The position numbers were made by a program, and so were the translations under genes. From positions 186,001 through 250,000 of the forward strand of contig NZ_NEHO01000007.1 in NCBI RefSeq assembly GCF_002113375.1: a stretch of DNA of 64,000 bases. Direction: 5' to 3'. The DNA is from Pseudomonas sp. R37(2017) (GTDB lineage: Bacteria > Pseudomonadota > Gammaproteobacteria > Pseudomonadales > Pseudomonadaceae). The notes under the pieces are model-generated. The model was not told the DNA's origin, made no database searches, and saw only the letters and a program-made list of their open reading frames with translations. Of this stretch, positions 1 through 9,811 are shown in pieces (position 1 is the stretch's first letter; each line of letters opens with the position of its first letter).

Positions 1-564
1 GATGTGATCGATGTAGTCATCAGCGCGATCGGCGTATTCCGGCGGCAAGGCGTGAGCCGCCAGGCAGGTGCTGCGCACGCTGACCGGCAATTCGGCGCCG
101 AGACGACGGGCCACGCGCAGCATCTTGCGCTCGTTGGCCAGGTCCAGGCCGTAGCCGGACTTGATTTCGATGCTGGTGACACCATCGCGCATCAGGCTTT
201 TCAGGCGCTTGGCGGCACTGGCGAACAACTCGTCTTCGCTGGCCGCGCGGGTAGCCCGCACGGTACTGGCGATGCCGCCACCGCTGGCGGCGATTTCCGC
301 GTAGCTGACGCCTTGCAGGCGCTTTTCGAATTCGCCGCTGCGGTTGCCGCCGAACACCGTGTGAGTGTGGCAGTCGATCAGGCCTGGCGTGACCCAGGCC
401 CCGTTCAGATCATTGACGGCCGGATACTCGCCCGCCGGCAACTCGCCGCGCGGGCCAATCCACTCAATGTGCGCTCCTGACGTCACGATGGCCGCGTCCT
501 CGATGATCGAGTAGACGCCTTGTGCCATGGTTGCGACGTGACAGTGTTGCCAGAGAGTTTTCAT
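1..564 (-). CDS. hutI: Imidazolonepropionase, C-terminal part cut by window edge
   Basis: Hydrolyses 4-imidazolone-5-propionate to N-formimino-glutamate, the third step of histidine breakdown, in the cytoplasm. Only the first 188 codons are visible; the frame is still open at base 1, so the gene is partial because of the window edge and not broken. The visible part has the amidohydrolase metal-binding segment [10 protein letters not shown] (about residues 64-73) and the IKSGYGLD motif typical of HutI. The start is the ATG at 564, preceded by a GGAGG-like site. It lies 17 bp downstream of the histidine permease gene and ends the visible hut operon; hutG would be expected beyond the edge but cannot be seen. 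Confidence 0.96.
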   Translation of the reverse strand, partial: MKTLWQHCHVATMAQGVYSIIEDAAIVTSGAHIEWIGPRGELPAGEYPAVNDLNGAWVTPGLIDCHTHTVFGGNRSGEFEKRLQGVSYAEIAASGGGIASTVRATRAASEDELFASAAKRLKSLMRDGVTSIEIKSGYGLDLANERKMLRVARRLGAELPVSVRSTCLAAHALPPEYADRADDYIDHI

Positions 565-581
565 CCTTGGCCTCCATTAGG

Positions 582-1988
582 TTATCGATGAGAAAAAGTT
601 GGATCCTGCGTCACCAGGGCTGCCTGACCCGCCGCCGGTTTCACCCACGTCAGGTAAGCCAGCACCAGCAAGACGATCCACACCACCCCGACGATCAGCG
701 CTGCCTGGGTGTCCGGGAAATAGCCCAGCACGCCGAAAATGAACAGCATGAAGACAATCGCCGCCGCCGGCGCATAGGGCCAGAACGGTACCGGGAACTT
801 CAGTTGTGCCACCTGCTCGGCAGTCATGGACCGGCGCATGGCCACCTGGGTCACCAGAATCATCAGCCAGACCCACACCGTGGCAAAGGTGGCGATGGAC
901 GCGATCAACAGGAACACGTTTTCCGGGATCAAGTAGTTCAGCAACACGCCCAGCAACAGCGCGGCACTCATCACCACGACCGTCATCCATGGCACGCCAT
1001 TGCGCGACAGGCGGGCGAAGCCCTTGGGTGCATGGCCTTGCTGGGCCAGGCCGAACATCATGCGGCCAGCGCCGAAGATGTCACTGTTGATCGCCGAAAT
1101 CGCCGCCGTGATCACCACGATATTGAGGATAGTGGCCGCCGAGCCGATCCCCAGCTTGTCGAAGATCTGCACGAACGGGCTGCCCTGGCTGCCGATCTGC
1201 TGCCAAGGAAAGATCGACATCAGCACCAGCATCGTCAGCACGTAAAACAGCAGGATCCGCAACGGTACGGCATTGATCGCCCGGGGCAGCACGTGCTGCG
1301 GGTCCTTGGCTTCACCTGCCGTTACGCCGATGATTTCGATGCCGCCAAACGCAAACATCACCACCGCGAACGAAGCGATCAGACCGCCGATGCCATTGGG
1401 CATGAAGCCGCCCTGGGTCCAGAGGTTACTGATATCGGTCGCCTGGCCCGGGGCCGTGCTGATGCCGAACAGCATGATGCCGAAACCACCCAGGATCATC
1501 GCGACGATGGCCGCGACCTTGAGCAGCGACAGCCAGAACTCCATTTCACCGAAGACTTTGACATTGCACAGGTTCAAGCCGCCGACGATGGAAACGACCC
1601 CCAGCACCCAGATCCAGCGGGAAACCTCCGGGAACCAGAAGCCCATGTAAATCCCGAACGCGGTCACGTCGGCCATGCCGACGATGACCATTTCGAAGGC
1701 GTAGGTCCAACCGAGGATGAAGCCCGCCATCGGCCCCAGGTAAGTGCTGGCGTACTGGCCAAAGGAACCGGCCACCGGGTTGTGCACCGCCATCTCACCG
1801 AGGGCGCGCATGACCATGAACACCGCCGCGCCACCGATCAGGTACGCGAGCAGCACCGCAGGCCCGGCCATTTGAATGGCCGAGGCAGAACCGTAAAACA
1901 GCCCGGTGCCGATTGCCGACCCCAGCGCCATGAAGCGAATATGTCGGGCGGAAAGCCCGCGTTTCAAACCTTTTTCAGGCTGTTGCAT
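582..1988 (-). CDS. hutT: Histidine permease of the amino acid-polyamine (APC) family
   Basis: Inner-membrane amino acid:proton symporter. The N-terminus has the APC family signature [15 protein letters not shown], and about 12 hydrophobic segments follow over some 468 residues, the usual length for the ProY/HisP/AroP subfamily. Sequence alone does not separate histidine from proline transport. Its place between hutH and hutI in the hut operon supports histidine, the role of HutTh in P. fluorescens. An in-frame ATG four codons upstream (2000) is possible, but the ATG at 1988 fits the family N-terminus ([12 protein letters not shown]) better. Confidence 0.9.
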   Translation of the reverse strand: MQQPEKGLKRGLSARHIRFMALGSAIGTGLFYGSASAIQMAGPAVLLAYLIGGAAVFMVMRALGEMAVHNPVAGSFGQYASTYLGPMAGFILGWTYAFEMVIVGMADVTAFGIYMGFWFPEVSRWIWVLGVVSIVGGLNLCNVKVFGEMEFWLSLLKVAAIVAMILGGFGIMLFGISTAPGQATDISNLWTQGGFMPNGIGGLIASFAVVMFAFGGIEIIGVTAGEAKDPQHVLPRAINAVPLRILLFYVLTMLVLMSIFPWQQIGSQGSPFVQIFDKLGIGSAATILNIVVITAAISAINSDIFGAGRMMFGLAQQGHAPKGFARLSRNGVPWMTVVVMSAALLLGVLLNYLIPENVFLLIASIATFATVWVWLMILVTQVAMRRSMTAEQVAQLKFPVPFWPYAPAAAIVFMLFIFGVLGYFPDTQAALIVGVVWIVLLVLAYLTWVKPAAGQAALVTQDPTFSHR

Positions 1989-2025
1989 TTCTCGTCCCAA
2001 TTATTCTTATTCGACGTTAAAACGA

Positions 2026-2092
2026 ATCGCGAGCAAGCTCGTCCGCACATTGGATTGCATGAACCCTGTGGGAGCGAACCTGCTCGCGAAGG
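2026..2092. repeat. REPIN (REP doublet) between hutH and hutT
   Basis: Two inverted REP arms (ATCGCGAGCAAGCTCGTCC and GGGAGCGAACCTGCTCGCGA) are separated by a short spacer, so the unit can fold into one long hairpin. The left arm carries several substitutions relative to other copies in this window. It sits directly downstream of hutH inside the operon and could stabilise or attenuate the upstream message. Confidence 0.85.
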
Positions 2093-2096
2093 GCCA

Positions 2097-3629
2097 TTAC
2101 AGGCTAGGCAGCAACTTCGCCGTCACCAGTTCGTTCAGGCAACGCGAAGCCAACAATTCAGACGCCGCATTGATGTCCGGCGCGAAGAAACGGTCTTTCT
2201 CGTAGGTCGTCACTTCGTTACGCAGGATGGCGCGAACCTTTTCCAGCTTCGGCGAGGTCTTCAGGCCATTGCGCAGGTCCAGGCCCTGGGCGGCGGCCAG
2301 CCATTCAACGGCGAGAATCCCACGGGTGTTCTCGGCCATTTCCCACAGACGCTTGCCCGCTGCCGGAGCCATCGACACGTGGTCTTCCTGGTTGGCGGAA
2401 GTCGGCAGGCTGTCCACCGAATGCGGATGGGCCAACGCCTTGTTCTCGCTGGCCAGTGCCGCCGCGGTCACCTGGGCGATCATGAAGCCGGAGTTCACGC
2501 CACCGTTGGCCACCAGGAATGGCGGCAACTGCGACATGTGCTTGTCCATCATCAACGAGATGCGACGCTCGCTCAGGGAACCGATTTCAGCGATGGCCAG
2601 GGCGATGTTGTCGGCGGCCATGGCCACCGGCTCGGCGTGGAAGTTGCCGCCAGAGATCACATCGCCTTCAGCGGCGAACACCAGCGGGTTGTCCGATACG
2701 GCGTTGGCTTCGATCGCCAGCACTTCGGCGGCCTGGCGGAACTGAGTCAGGCAGGCGCCCATGACTTGCGGCTGGCAACGCAGGGAGTACGGGTCCTGGA
2801 CCTTCTCGCAGTTTTCGTGGGAGTCGGAGACTTGGCTGCGCTCGCCCAGCAGATCGCGGTACGCGGCGGCGGCGTCGATCTGGCCTTTCTGTCCACGGGC
2901 GGCGTGGATGCGTGCGTCGAACGGCGAGCGCGAACCCAGCACCGCTTCAACGGTCAGGCCACCCAGCGCCAGGGCACCGGCGAACAGGTCTTCACCTTCG
3001 AACAGGCCACGCAGGGCAAACGCGGTGGACACCTGGGTGCCGTTGAGCAGCGCCAGGCCTTCTTTCGCGGCCAGGGTCAGCGGAGTGAGACCGGCGACTT
3101 TCAGCGCTTCGGTGGCTTCCATCCACTCGCCTTTGTAGCGTGCCTTGCCTTCGCCCAGCAGCACCAGCGACATGTGGGCCAAAGGCGCCAGGTCACCGGA
3201 AGCACCGACCGAACCTTTCAGCGGAATGTGCGGGTAAACCTCGGCATTGATCAGGGCGATCAGCGCGTCGATCACCACACGGCGGATACCGGAAAAACCA
3301 CGGCTCAGGCTGTTGACCTTGAGCACCATGATCAAGCGCACCAGGTCGTCGCTGATTGGCTGGCCGACACCGGCGGCGTGGGACAGCACCAGCGAGCGCT
3401 GCAGGTTTTCCAGGTCTTCGCTGGCGATACGGGTCGAGGCCAGCAGACCGAAACCGGTGTTGATGCCGTAGGCGGTGCGGTTCTCGGCGATGATCTGTTC
3501 CACGCAGGCGACGCTGGCTTCGATCTGGGCCGAAGCGCTGTTGTCGAGGGTCAGTTTCACCGGTTGCTGATAGACGTCACGCAGTTGGGCGAGGCTCAGT
3601 TGGCCGGGAATCAGGTTTAGCGAAGTCAT
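2097..3629 (-). CDS. hutH: Histidine ammonia-lyase (catalytically complete copy)
   Basis: Deaminates L-histidine to urocanate and ammonia, the first step of the pathway. The 510-residue length matches the family. All the hallmarks are visible: YGINTGFG near residue 54, LSHAAGVG near 82, the MIO-forming triplet in [15 protein letters not shown] (A143-S144-G145), [27 protein letters not shown] and the QEDHVSM acid motif. This is the position of hutH2 in P. fluorescens. The start is the ATG at 3629 with GGAGC upstream. The neighbouring upstream gene is a paralogue that lacks the MIO triplet, so this copy is the one expected to supply activity. Confidence 0.97.
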   Translation of the reverse strand: MTSLNLIPGQLSLAQLRDVYQQPVKLTLDNSASAQIEASVACVEQIIAENRTAYGINTGFGLLASTRIASEDLENLQRSLVLSHAAGVGQPISDDLVRLIMVLKVNSLSRGFSGIRRVVIDALIALINAEVYPHIPLKGSVGASGDLAPLAHMSLVLLGEGKARYKGEWMEATEALKVAGLTPLTLAAKEGLALLNGTQVSTAFALRGLFEGEDLFAGALALGGLTVEAVLGSRSPFDARIHAARGQKGQIDAAAAYRDLLGERSQVSDSHENCEKVQDPYSLRCQPQVMGACLTQFRQAAEVLAIEANAVSDNPLVFAAEGDVISGGNFHAEPVAMAADNIALAIAEIGSLSERRISLMMDKHMSQLPPFLVANGGVNSGFMIAQVTAAALASENKALAHPHSVDSLPTSANQEDHVSMAPAAGKRLWEMAENTRGILAVEWLAAAQGLDLRNGLKTSPKLEKVRAILRNEVTTYEKDRFFAPDINAASELLASRCLNELVTAKLLPSL

Positions 3630-3748
3630 TTTTGTGCTCCTTTTGAGAGTTAGCGATTAACTAACCAGACGCTCCGGAGATATCCGTTGTCCGTCGCTTC
3701 CCCTTTTTGAGGGGGTAAGCGCCTTGGCACGCTGGTCGTGTAGGGAAA

Positions 3749-5272
3749 TCAGTTCAAGTTCGGTAAGGCTTTTTGCAGCAAAACAGGGTCTTTCAGAACA
3801 CTGGCGGCGGTGGCAATGTCGGGCGCCAGCCAACGGTCCTGGTCGTAGGCAGGCACTCGCTCGCGCAGCAGACGCCAGGCGGCATCGGTGCCCGCGCCGA
3901 AGCGTTGTTCTTTCAGGAACTCAAACGCCTGGGCCGCCAGCAAATACTCGATGGCGAGGATCTGCGTGCAGTTTTCCAGGGCGCGATGCAGCTTCAGCGC
4001 AGCGTTGGTGCCCATGCTCAGGTGATCTTCCTGAAGACCTGATGTGACGTAATTGTCGAGGACGGCCGGTTGCGCCAGTTGACGGTTCTCCGCGCACAGC
4101 GAAGCGGCCACGTATTGCACGATCATCATCCCGGAGTTCACGCCCGGGTTGGCCACCAGGAAAGCCGGCAGACCGCTGACGTGCGGGTTGATCAAACGGT
4201 CCAGGCGACGCTCGGCGATGGAGCCGATTTCCGCCATGGCGATCGCCAGCAGGTCCGCCGCCATTGCCACGGACTGGCCGTGAGGGTTGGCCTGGGACAC
4301 CACCCGGTAATTGTCCGTGGTGCCCAGCACCAGCGGGTTGTCGGTGGCGCCGTTGAGCTCGGTTTCGATCTGTTTGATCGCGTGCACCAGTTGATCGCGC
4401 GCAGCACCGTGAACCTGCGGGATCGAGCGAATGCTCAGGGCATCCTGGGTACGAATGCCTTTGCTCTGGGCAATCACTTCGCTGCCATCGAGCAAGGCCC
4501 GAAGGTTGATCCCGACCTGTTGCATGCCCGGGTGCGGCTTGAGCGCGATGATCTCTGCGTCGAACGCATCGATCTGTCCGCGCTGGGCTTCGAAGCTCAT
4601 GGCACCGATCACGTCGGCCCATTCCAGCAGGCGCGTGGCATCGGCAATCGCCAGGCAGCTCAGGCCGCTCATGCAAGGCGTACCGTTGACCAGGCACAAT
4701 CCGTCCTTGGCACCGAGCTTGACGGGTTGCAGGCCTTCTTCAGCCAGCGCTTGCTGCGCGGAAACGATCTGCCCGCGATAGCTGACATTGCCCACGCCCA
4801 GCAGCGCGATGCCGATGTGTGCCATGTGCGTCAGGTAGCCCACGGACCCCTGGGACGGCACTTGCGGGGTGATGCCCCGGTTGAGCAACGCCAGCAGTGC
4901 TTCGACGACCTGACGGTGCAGGCCGGATTTGCCATGGCTGAAGTTGACGATGGCTGCGCACATGATCGAGCGGGTCTGCTCGTTCGTCAGCGGCGCACCC
5001 ACGCCACAAGCATGGCTCAGCAAGGTGTTGCGCGATAACTGGCTGAGTTGTTCGTCCTGCAGCGAGACGTTGCACAGCGCACCCAGGCCGGTGTTGATGC
5101 CATAGGCACGTTCGCCGCTGGTGACGATGCGCTGGACGATGGCCTGCGCGTTTTCGATGCGCGCCCAGATCGGCGCCGACAGCTCAAGCTGTGCGCCATC
5201 ACGGGCGACAGCGACTACGTCCCGCCAGGTAACCTGCGCTTCGGTGATAACGATTTTTTCAGCCTGGGACAT
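3749..5272 (-). CDS. HutH paralogue lacking the MIO Ala-Ser-Gly triplet
   Basis: Full-length member of the aromatic amino acid ammonia-lyase fold (507 residues from the ATG at 5272, which has GAGGTTGA upstream; an ATG at 5284 is less likely). It keeps YGINTGLG, LSHACGVG, LVNGT and QEDHLSM. Where hutH reads [14 protein letters not shown], it reads GSVG-YLTHMAH: exactly three residues, the cofactor-forming Ala-Ser-Gly, are absent. Other pocket changes are QDPYSLR to QDALSIR and NFH to NPH. It therefore should not form MIO and is unlikely to be a histidase. The frame is intact, so it is not an ordinary pseudogene. It occupies the hutH1 position in the operon, between hutV and hutH. A binding, regulatory or complex-forming role is inference. 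Confidence 0.9.
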   Translation of the reverse strand: MSQAEKIVITEAQVTWRDVVAVARDGAQLELSAPIWARIENAQAIVQRIVTSGERAYGINTGLGALCNVSLQDEQLSQLSRNTLLSHACGVGAPLTNEQTRSIMCAAIVNFSHGKSGLHRQVVEALLALLNRGITPQVPSQGSVGYLTHMAHIGIALLGVGNVSYRGQIVSAQQALAEEGLQPVKLGAKDGLCLVNGTPCMSGLSCLAIADATRLLEWADVIGAMSFEAQRGQIDAFDAEIIALKPHPGMQQVGINLRALLDGSEVIAQSKGIRTQDALSIRSIPQVHGAARDQLVHAIKQIETELNGATDNPLVLGTTDNYRVVSQANPHGQSVAMAADLLAIAMAEIGSIAERRLDRLINPHVSGLPAFLVANPGVNSGMMIVQYVAASLCAENRQLAQPAVLDNYVTSGLQEDHLSMGTNAALKLHRALENCTQILAIEYLLAAQAFEFLKEQRFGAGTDAAWRLLRERVPAYDQDRWLAPDIATAASVLKDPVLLQKALPNLN

Positions 5273-5311
5273 CTTCAACCTCATCCAAATTCTGGTTCAG
5301 CTTCACCGCCG

Positions 5312-5381
5312 TCTTCGCGAGCAGGCTCGCTCCCACATTGGAATGCATTTCCCTGTGGGAGCGAGCCTGCTCGCGAAGAGG
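5312..5381. repeat. REPIN between hutV and the HutH paralogue
   Basis: Arms CTTCGCGAGCAGGCTCGCTC and GAGCGAGCCTGCTCGCGAAG are near-perfect inverted copies about 10 bp apart, giving one long hairpin inside the hut operon. Confidence 0.9.
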
Positions 5382-5404
5382 CCAGCTCACTCACTGCAAA
5401 TTTC

Positions 5405-6235
5405 TCAGACCACCGCCGCCCGACGCTGCACAAAGCGGTCGACATACTCATCCGCCGGCGAATGCAGGATCTCTCTCGGCGTACCGACCTGGATCAGGCG
5501 GCCGTCCTTGAGGATCGCGATGCGGTTGCCAATGCGCACGGCTTCGTCGAGGTCGTGGGTGATGAAGACGATGGTCTTGTGCAAGGTCTTTTGCAGCTCC
5601 AGCAACTGGTCCTGCATCTCCGCGCGGATCAGCGGATCGAGGGCGCTGAACGCTTCGTCCATCAGGATGATGTCGGTGTCCGCCGCCAGGGCACGAGCCA
5701 GGCCCACACGCTGGCGCATACCGCCGGAAAGCTGATGCGGGTATTTGTTTTCGTAGCCCTTGAGGCCCACGGTGTTGATCCAGTGCAGCGCACGTTCGGC
5801 ACACAGGGCTTTGCTTTCGCCACGGATTTTCAGCCCGTAGGCGACGTTGTCGAGCACCGTCCTGTGCGGCAACAGGCCGAAGCTCTGGAACACCATGCTG
5901 ATCTTGCGCCGGCGAAATTCGCGCAGGGCTTCCATGTCGTATTGCAGGATGTCCACGCCGTCCACCAGGATCGCGCCGCTGGTCGGGTCGATCAGGCGGT
6001 TGAAGTGACGTACCAGGGTCGATTTGCCGGAACCCGACAGGCCCATGATCACGAAGATCTCACCGCTGCCGATGCTCAGCGACAGGTCGTTCACGCCGAC
6101 CACGCAGCCGGTTTCGGCCAGCACCTGATCCTTGGTCTTGCCCTGGCCGACCATGGCCAGCGCGTCCTTGGAGCGGTTGCCGAAAATCTTGAAGACGTTT
6201 TTGACTTCGATCTTGCTTACGGTTGCCTTGTTCAT
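5405..6235 (-). CDS. hutV: ABC importer ATP-binding protein of the hut locus
   Basis: ATPase of a proline/glycine betaine-type (ProU family) importer, here presumably for histidine or a related imidazole compound. It shows Walker [10 protein letters not shown] near residue 87, the signature [14 protein letters not shown], Walker [14 protein letters not shown] and the switch ITHDLDEA. At 276 residues it lacks the C-terminal CBS domains of ProV, as is usual for HutV/ChoV-like short forms. Its start overlaps the end of hutW by 4 bp (ATGA), indicating translational coupling within hutXWV. Confidence 0.92.
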   Translation of the reverse strand: MNKATVSKIEVKNVFKIFGNRSKDALAMVGQGKTKDQVLAETGCVVGVNDLSLSIGSGEIFVIMGLSGSGKSTLVRHFNRLIDPTSGAILVDGVDILQYDMEALREFRRRKISMVFQSFGLLPHRTVLDNVAYGLKIRGESKALCAERALHWINTVGLKGYENKYPHQLSGGMRQRVGLARALAADTDIILMDEAFSALDPLIRAEMQDQLLELQKTLHKTIVFITHDLDEAVRIGNRIAILKDGRLIQVGTPREILHSPADEYVDRFVQRRAAVV

Positions 6236-7083
6236 TTGCTCACCTCATGCCGTGCACGACCGTACGCCTGCGTAATGCGGTCGATCACCACAGCCAGAAT
6301 CACGATCGCCAGACCGGCTTCGAGGCCGCGTCCGACGTTGAGGGTCTGAATCCCCACCAGCACGTCTTCACCCAGGCCACGGGCACCGATCATCGAGGCG
6401 ATCACCACCATCGACAGGGCCATCATGGTGGTCTGGTTGATCCCGGCCATGATGCTCGGCAGGGCCAGCGGCAATTGCACGCCGAACAGTTGCTGCCAGC
6501 GGTTGGCACCAAAGGCGTTGATGGCTTCCATCACTTCGCCGTCGACCTGGCGAATACCCAGATCGGTCAGGCGGATCAGCGGCGGCGCGGCGTAGATCAC
6601 CGTGGCGAAAATCGCCGGGACCTTGCCCAGGCCGAACAGCATCAGCACCGGGATCAGGTACACGAAGCTCGGCATGGTCTGCATGATGTCCAGCAATGGC
6701 ATCAGCACCGAACGCAAGCGATTGCTGCGGGCCGAGAGAATGCCCAGCGGAACGCCGATCAACACCGAGATGATCGTCGCCACCAGCATCAGCGCCAGGG
6801 TTTGCATCAGCTTGTCCCAGAGGCCGACCGCGCCCACCAGGAACAGCAGGCCGACGATCACGGCAGTGGTCACGACTTTACGGGTCGCGTGCCAGGCCAC
6901 GCCCGCCACGATGGCCAGCATCAGCCACCAGGGTGCCGCACGCAGCAGGCTTTCAAGATTGACGATGGCCCACAACAGGGTGTCAGAGATGTGCCGGAAC
7001 ACGTCGCCGTAGTTGGTGACCAGCGAATCGACCCAACCGTTGACCCAGTCGGCGATGGAAAAGGTAAAGCTTTCGGGAAACAT
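6232..7083 (-). CDS. hutW: ABC importer permease of the hut locus
   Basis: Inner-membrane permease of the ProW/OpuAB family, 283 residues. It has six or so hydrophobic segments and the EAA-loop region around [24 protein letters not shown] (given here only as a landmark near residues 180-203). The N-terminal amphipathic part with W-rich segments is typical of the subfamily. It follows hutX by 70 bp and overlaps hutV by 4 bp. Substrate assignment rests on the operon. Confidence 0.92.
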   Translation of the reverse strand: MFPESFTFSIADWVNGWVDSLVTNYGDVFRHISDTLLWAIVNLESLLRAAPWWLMLAIVAGVAWHATRKVVTTAVIVGLLFLVGAVGLWDKLMQTLALMLVATIISVLIGVPLGILSARSNRLRSVLMPLLDIMQTMPSFVYLIPVLMLFGLGKVPAIFATVIYAAPPLIRLTDLGIRQVDGEVMEAINAFGANRWQQLFGVQLPLALPSIMAGINQTTMMALSMVVIASMIGARGLGEDVLVGIQTLNVGRGLEAGLAIVILAVVIDRITQAYGRARHEVSK

Positions 7084-7153
7084 AAGAGACTCTCAATCAA
7101 GGGGTTGCGATCAAGCATCCGACTGCCGTTGTCGACAGCCGGAGAAGCTCAAC

Positions 7154-8122
7154 CTACAAGGCCGCGTCGATTTTCTTGGCTGCGTCTTCGCTTACCCACG
7201 CATGCCAGACTTCAGGATGTTCCTTCAAGAAGATCTTCGCCAGTTTTGGCGACTCGATCCGCTCTTTGGTCATGCGCCCCAGGTTCTGGTTCAGCACGTC
7301 GATTGGCACGTTGACCTTTTCCAGAACGGCGACCAGTTCTGGCGCTTCGTCGTGGAAGGTCTTGGACAGGCCGACCTTGATGGTCACGGACTTGTTCACG
7401 CCTGGTTTCTCGTCGAGTTTCACCGCGTCGATCTGGCCCATCAGCGGCGTTGGCGACCAGTAGTAGAACAGGATCGGCTCGCCACGCTTGTAGCTCGACA
7501 GCACGGCGGCATCCAGCGCCGGGCCGGTGCCTGGACGGAAGTTGGTGTAGGCGCTTTCCAGGCCGTAGCTTTTCAGCATTTCGCTGTTGTCCAGCTCACA
7601 GGTCCAGCCGGCCGGGCAGTTGTAGAAACGGCCCTTGGATGGCTCTTCGGCGTCCTTGAACACCGTTGAGTATTTGCCCAGGTCAGCAATGTTCTTCAGG
7701 TCTGGAGCCTTGGCTTCCAGCTTGCGCTTGGCGTCGCCTTCGATCACGTAGCGTGGCACGTACCAGCCTTCGATCGCACCCACAACCGGCGCGCCGACAC
7801 CGACGACCTTGCCGGCCTTCTCGGCCTTGTTCCAGACTTCGCTACGGCCGACCCATTCTTCGGCAAACACTTGAATATCGTTGCTGCTCAGGGCGTTTTC
7901 CATGGCGATGGAGTTGCCCGGCAGGCTGTCGGTCTTGCAGTCGTAGCCTTTCTCCAGCACGACTTGCATCACGTCGGTCAGGAGCATCGCGCTTTCCCAG
8001 TTCAAGCCGGCGAACTTCACCGGTTTACCAGATTCGCACCAACCCGCCGCCTGAGTGGCGCCGGCGCTGGCCAGCAGGCCCATGGAAAGCAATGTGGTCA
8101 GCAGGGTCTTTTTCGATTTCAT
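7154..8122 (-). CDS. hutX: ABC importer periplasmic substrate-binding protein of the hut locus
   Basis: Periplasmic binding protein of the ProX/OpuAC type (glycine betaine/choline/histidine class), about 322 residues. A Sec signal peptide is clear (KSKKTLLTTLLSMGLLASAG, then ATQAAG with cleavage after an AxA). The mature part has conserved aromatic residues (WCES, WVGRSEVW, YYWSPTPL) expected in the cage that binds cationic ligands. The ATG at 8122 is chosen because GGAGCG precedes it and the signal peptide begins there; the open frame extends to 8191 without a good site. First gene of hutXWV. Confidence 0.92.
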   Translation of the reverse strand: MKSKKTLLTTLLSMGLLASAGATQAAGWCESGKPVKFAGLNWESAMLLTDVMQVVLEKGYDCKTDSLPGNSIAMENALSSNDIQVFAEEWVGRSEVWNKAEKAGKVVGVGAPVVGAIEGWYVPRYVIEGDAKRKLEAKAPDLKNIADLGKYSTVFKDAEEPSKGRFYNCPAGWTCELDNSEMLKSYGLESAYTNFRPGTGPALDAAVLSSYKRGEPILFYYWSPTPLMGQIDAVKLDEKPGVNKSVTIKVGLSKTFHDEAPELVAVLEKVNVPIDVLNQNLGRMTKERIESPKLAKIFLKEHPEVWHAWVSEDAAKKIDAAL

Positions 8123-8191
8123 TATTGTGACGCTCCTAATCATGAATTGGCTTACGGCAGTCAAGAGGCATCCAGCCCTGTCCACGTCCAA

Positions 8192-9664
8192 TCAGGCCTG
8201 CGCCGCAGCGCGACCGGTCCCGCTTTTATCAGGTTGTACAACACTGTCCTGCTCGACCGGCAGAATCAGTTGATCTGGCACTGTGCCGTGCCATTTTTTA
8301 GCGCACAGGTAATACAGGGCTGCAGGCAGCACCAGACCGATGATCCAGGAAATGTCCACATCACCGAGGGCGGCCACCAGCGAACCGGTATAGAACTTGG
8401 TGGAAATGAACGGCAACTGCACCAGCACACCGAACACATAGACGCCGATACCGAGGAGGTTCCAACGGCCATAGCGACCGTTCGGATCGGCCAGCGCCGG
8501 TACGTCATAGCGCTCGCGGGTAATGCAGTAGTAGTCCACCAGGTTGATCGCGCTCCACGGCGTGAAGAACGCCAGCAGGAACAGGATGAAGGACTTGAAC
8601 GCACCGAGGAACGAGTGCTGACCGAGCAACGCCATCAGGGTCGCAGCACCGACGATGGCCAGCACGAAGACCAGGCGCTGCAAGCGGGTTACCTTCAGGT
8701 CACCCCGGAAACCGCTGATGATGGTCGCAATGCACATGAAGCTGCCGTAGGAGTTCAGCGTGGAAATGGTCACCTTGCCGAACGCGATGCTGAAGTACAG
8801 CAGCGCAGCGGTGGCACCGGTCCCGCCCAGGCCAACGATGTAGGCCACTTCATGGCCGGCGTATTGCCCGTTGGCCGAAGCGGCGGCAAACACACCGAGG
8901 ACCATCGCCACCTGTGCACCAATGACCGAACCGCCGCCTGCGGCGAAAAAGGTTTTCACCGAGGAAACCTTGCTCGGCAGGTAGCGAGAATAGTCAGCCA
9001 CATAAGGGCCGAAGGCGATCTGCCAGGATGCCGCGAGCGACACCGCCAGCAGGAAACTGCTCCAGCTGAAGTGGCGGATTTGCAACAGCGCGCCAACATC
9101 GACCTGGCTCATCAGGCGGCTGAACAGATAAACAAAGGCAATCACGCCAATGACACTGGCAACACGGCCGATCCAATGGATCACCCGATAACCGAGCACC
9201 GTGACCAGCACGATGACACTGGCGAAAAGAAGAATGCCGACCGTGTCGCTGACGCCAAACAACTGGCCCAGCGCCTGGCCGGAAAGTACGGTACCCGTTG
9301 CGGTAAAGCCCAGGTACATCAGGCACACCAGCACGATCGGGATGGCCGCGCCATAGACACCGAACTGCACCCGGCTGGAGATCATCTGCGGCAGGCCGAG
9401 CTTGGGTCCTTGCGCGGCATGCAGCGCCATCACGCCACCGCCGAGCAGTTGACCGATCAACAGACCGATCAACGACCAGAACACATCACCGCCCAGCACC
9501 ACGGCCAGGGCCCCGGTGACAATCGCAGTGATTTGCAGGTTGGCGCCCATCCACAGGGTGAATTGGCTAAACAGACGACCGTGTCTTTCCGCTTCCGGGA
9601 TGTAGTCGATCGAGCGCTTCTCGATCAACGGTTTGTTACCTGCACGCTCGCTGTTGACAGCCAT
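8192..9664 (-). CDS. hutT(u): NCS1-family transporter, probable urocanate permease
   Basis: Twelve-helix cytosine/purine/hydantoin (NCS1, CodB-like) carrier of 490 residues in the inner membrane. Landmarks are the SQFTLWMGANLQITAI segment near residue 35 and the long polar-poor helices that follow. It is the second gene of the operon, directly after hutU, where P. fluorescens carries the urocanate transporter HutTu. The family is known for cytosine, uracil, allantoin and hydantoin uptake, so urocanate is inferred from position. Confidence 0.85.
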   Translation of the reverse strand: MAVNSERAGNKPLIEKRSIDYIPEAERHGRLFSQFTLWMGANLQITAIVTGALAVVLGGDVFWSLIGLLIGQLLGGGVMALHAAQGPKLGLPQMISSRVQFGVYGAAIPIVLVCLMYLGFTATGTVLSGQALGQLFGVSDTVGILLFASVIVLVTVLGYRVIHWIGRVASVIGVIAFVYLFSRLMSQVDVGALLQIRHFSWSSFLLAVSLAASWQIAFGPYVADYSRYLPSKVSSVKTFFAAGGGSVIGAQVAMVLGVFAAASANGQYAGHEVAYIVGLGGTGATAALLYFSIAFGKVTISTLNSYGSFMCIATIISGFRGDLKVTRLQRLVFVLAIVGAATLMALLGQHSFLGAFKSFILFLLAFFTPWSAINLVDYYCITRERYDVPALADPNGRYGRWNLLGIGVYVFGVLVQLPFISTKFYTGSLVAALGDVDISWIIGLVLPAALYYLCAKKWHGTVPDQLILPVEQDSVVQPDKSGTGRAAAQA

Positions 9665-9710
9665 GATTCAACCTCTGTGGATTGTTCTGGGTATTGTTTT
9701 TGCGCTGGCC

Positions 9711-9805
9711 CCTGTAGGAGCGAGCATGCTCGCGATAGCGGTTTGTCAGTCAACAGAGATGTTGAATGTGCCGGCCTTATCGCGAGCTTGCTCGCTCCTA
9801 CAGGG
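9711..9805. repeat. REPIN between hutU and hutTu
   Basis: Arms CCTGTAGGAGCGAGCATGCT and AGCTTGCTCGCTCCTACAGG enclose a spacer with GTCAGTCAACAGAGATGTTG. The spacer resembles those of the copies near 16.4, 40.4, 43.5 and 51.4 kb, so this is a full-length composite unit and not only two tails. Confidence 0.9.
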
Positions 9806-9811
9806 CAAGCC

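Noticed and set aside
522..3620. Open frame of 1032 codons on the plus strand
   Set aside because: It lies antisense to hutT and hutH, is rich in His/Gln/Arg as expected from mirrored GC-rich codons, and has no domain.
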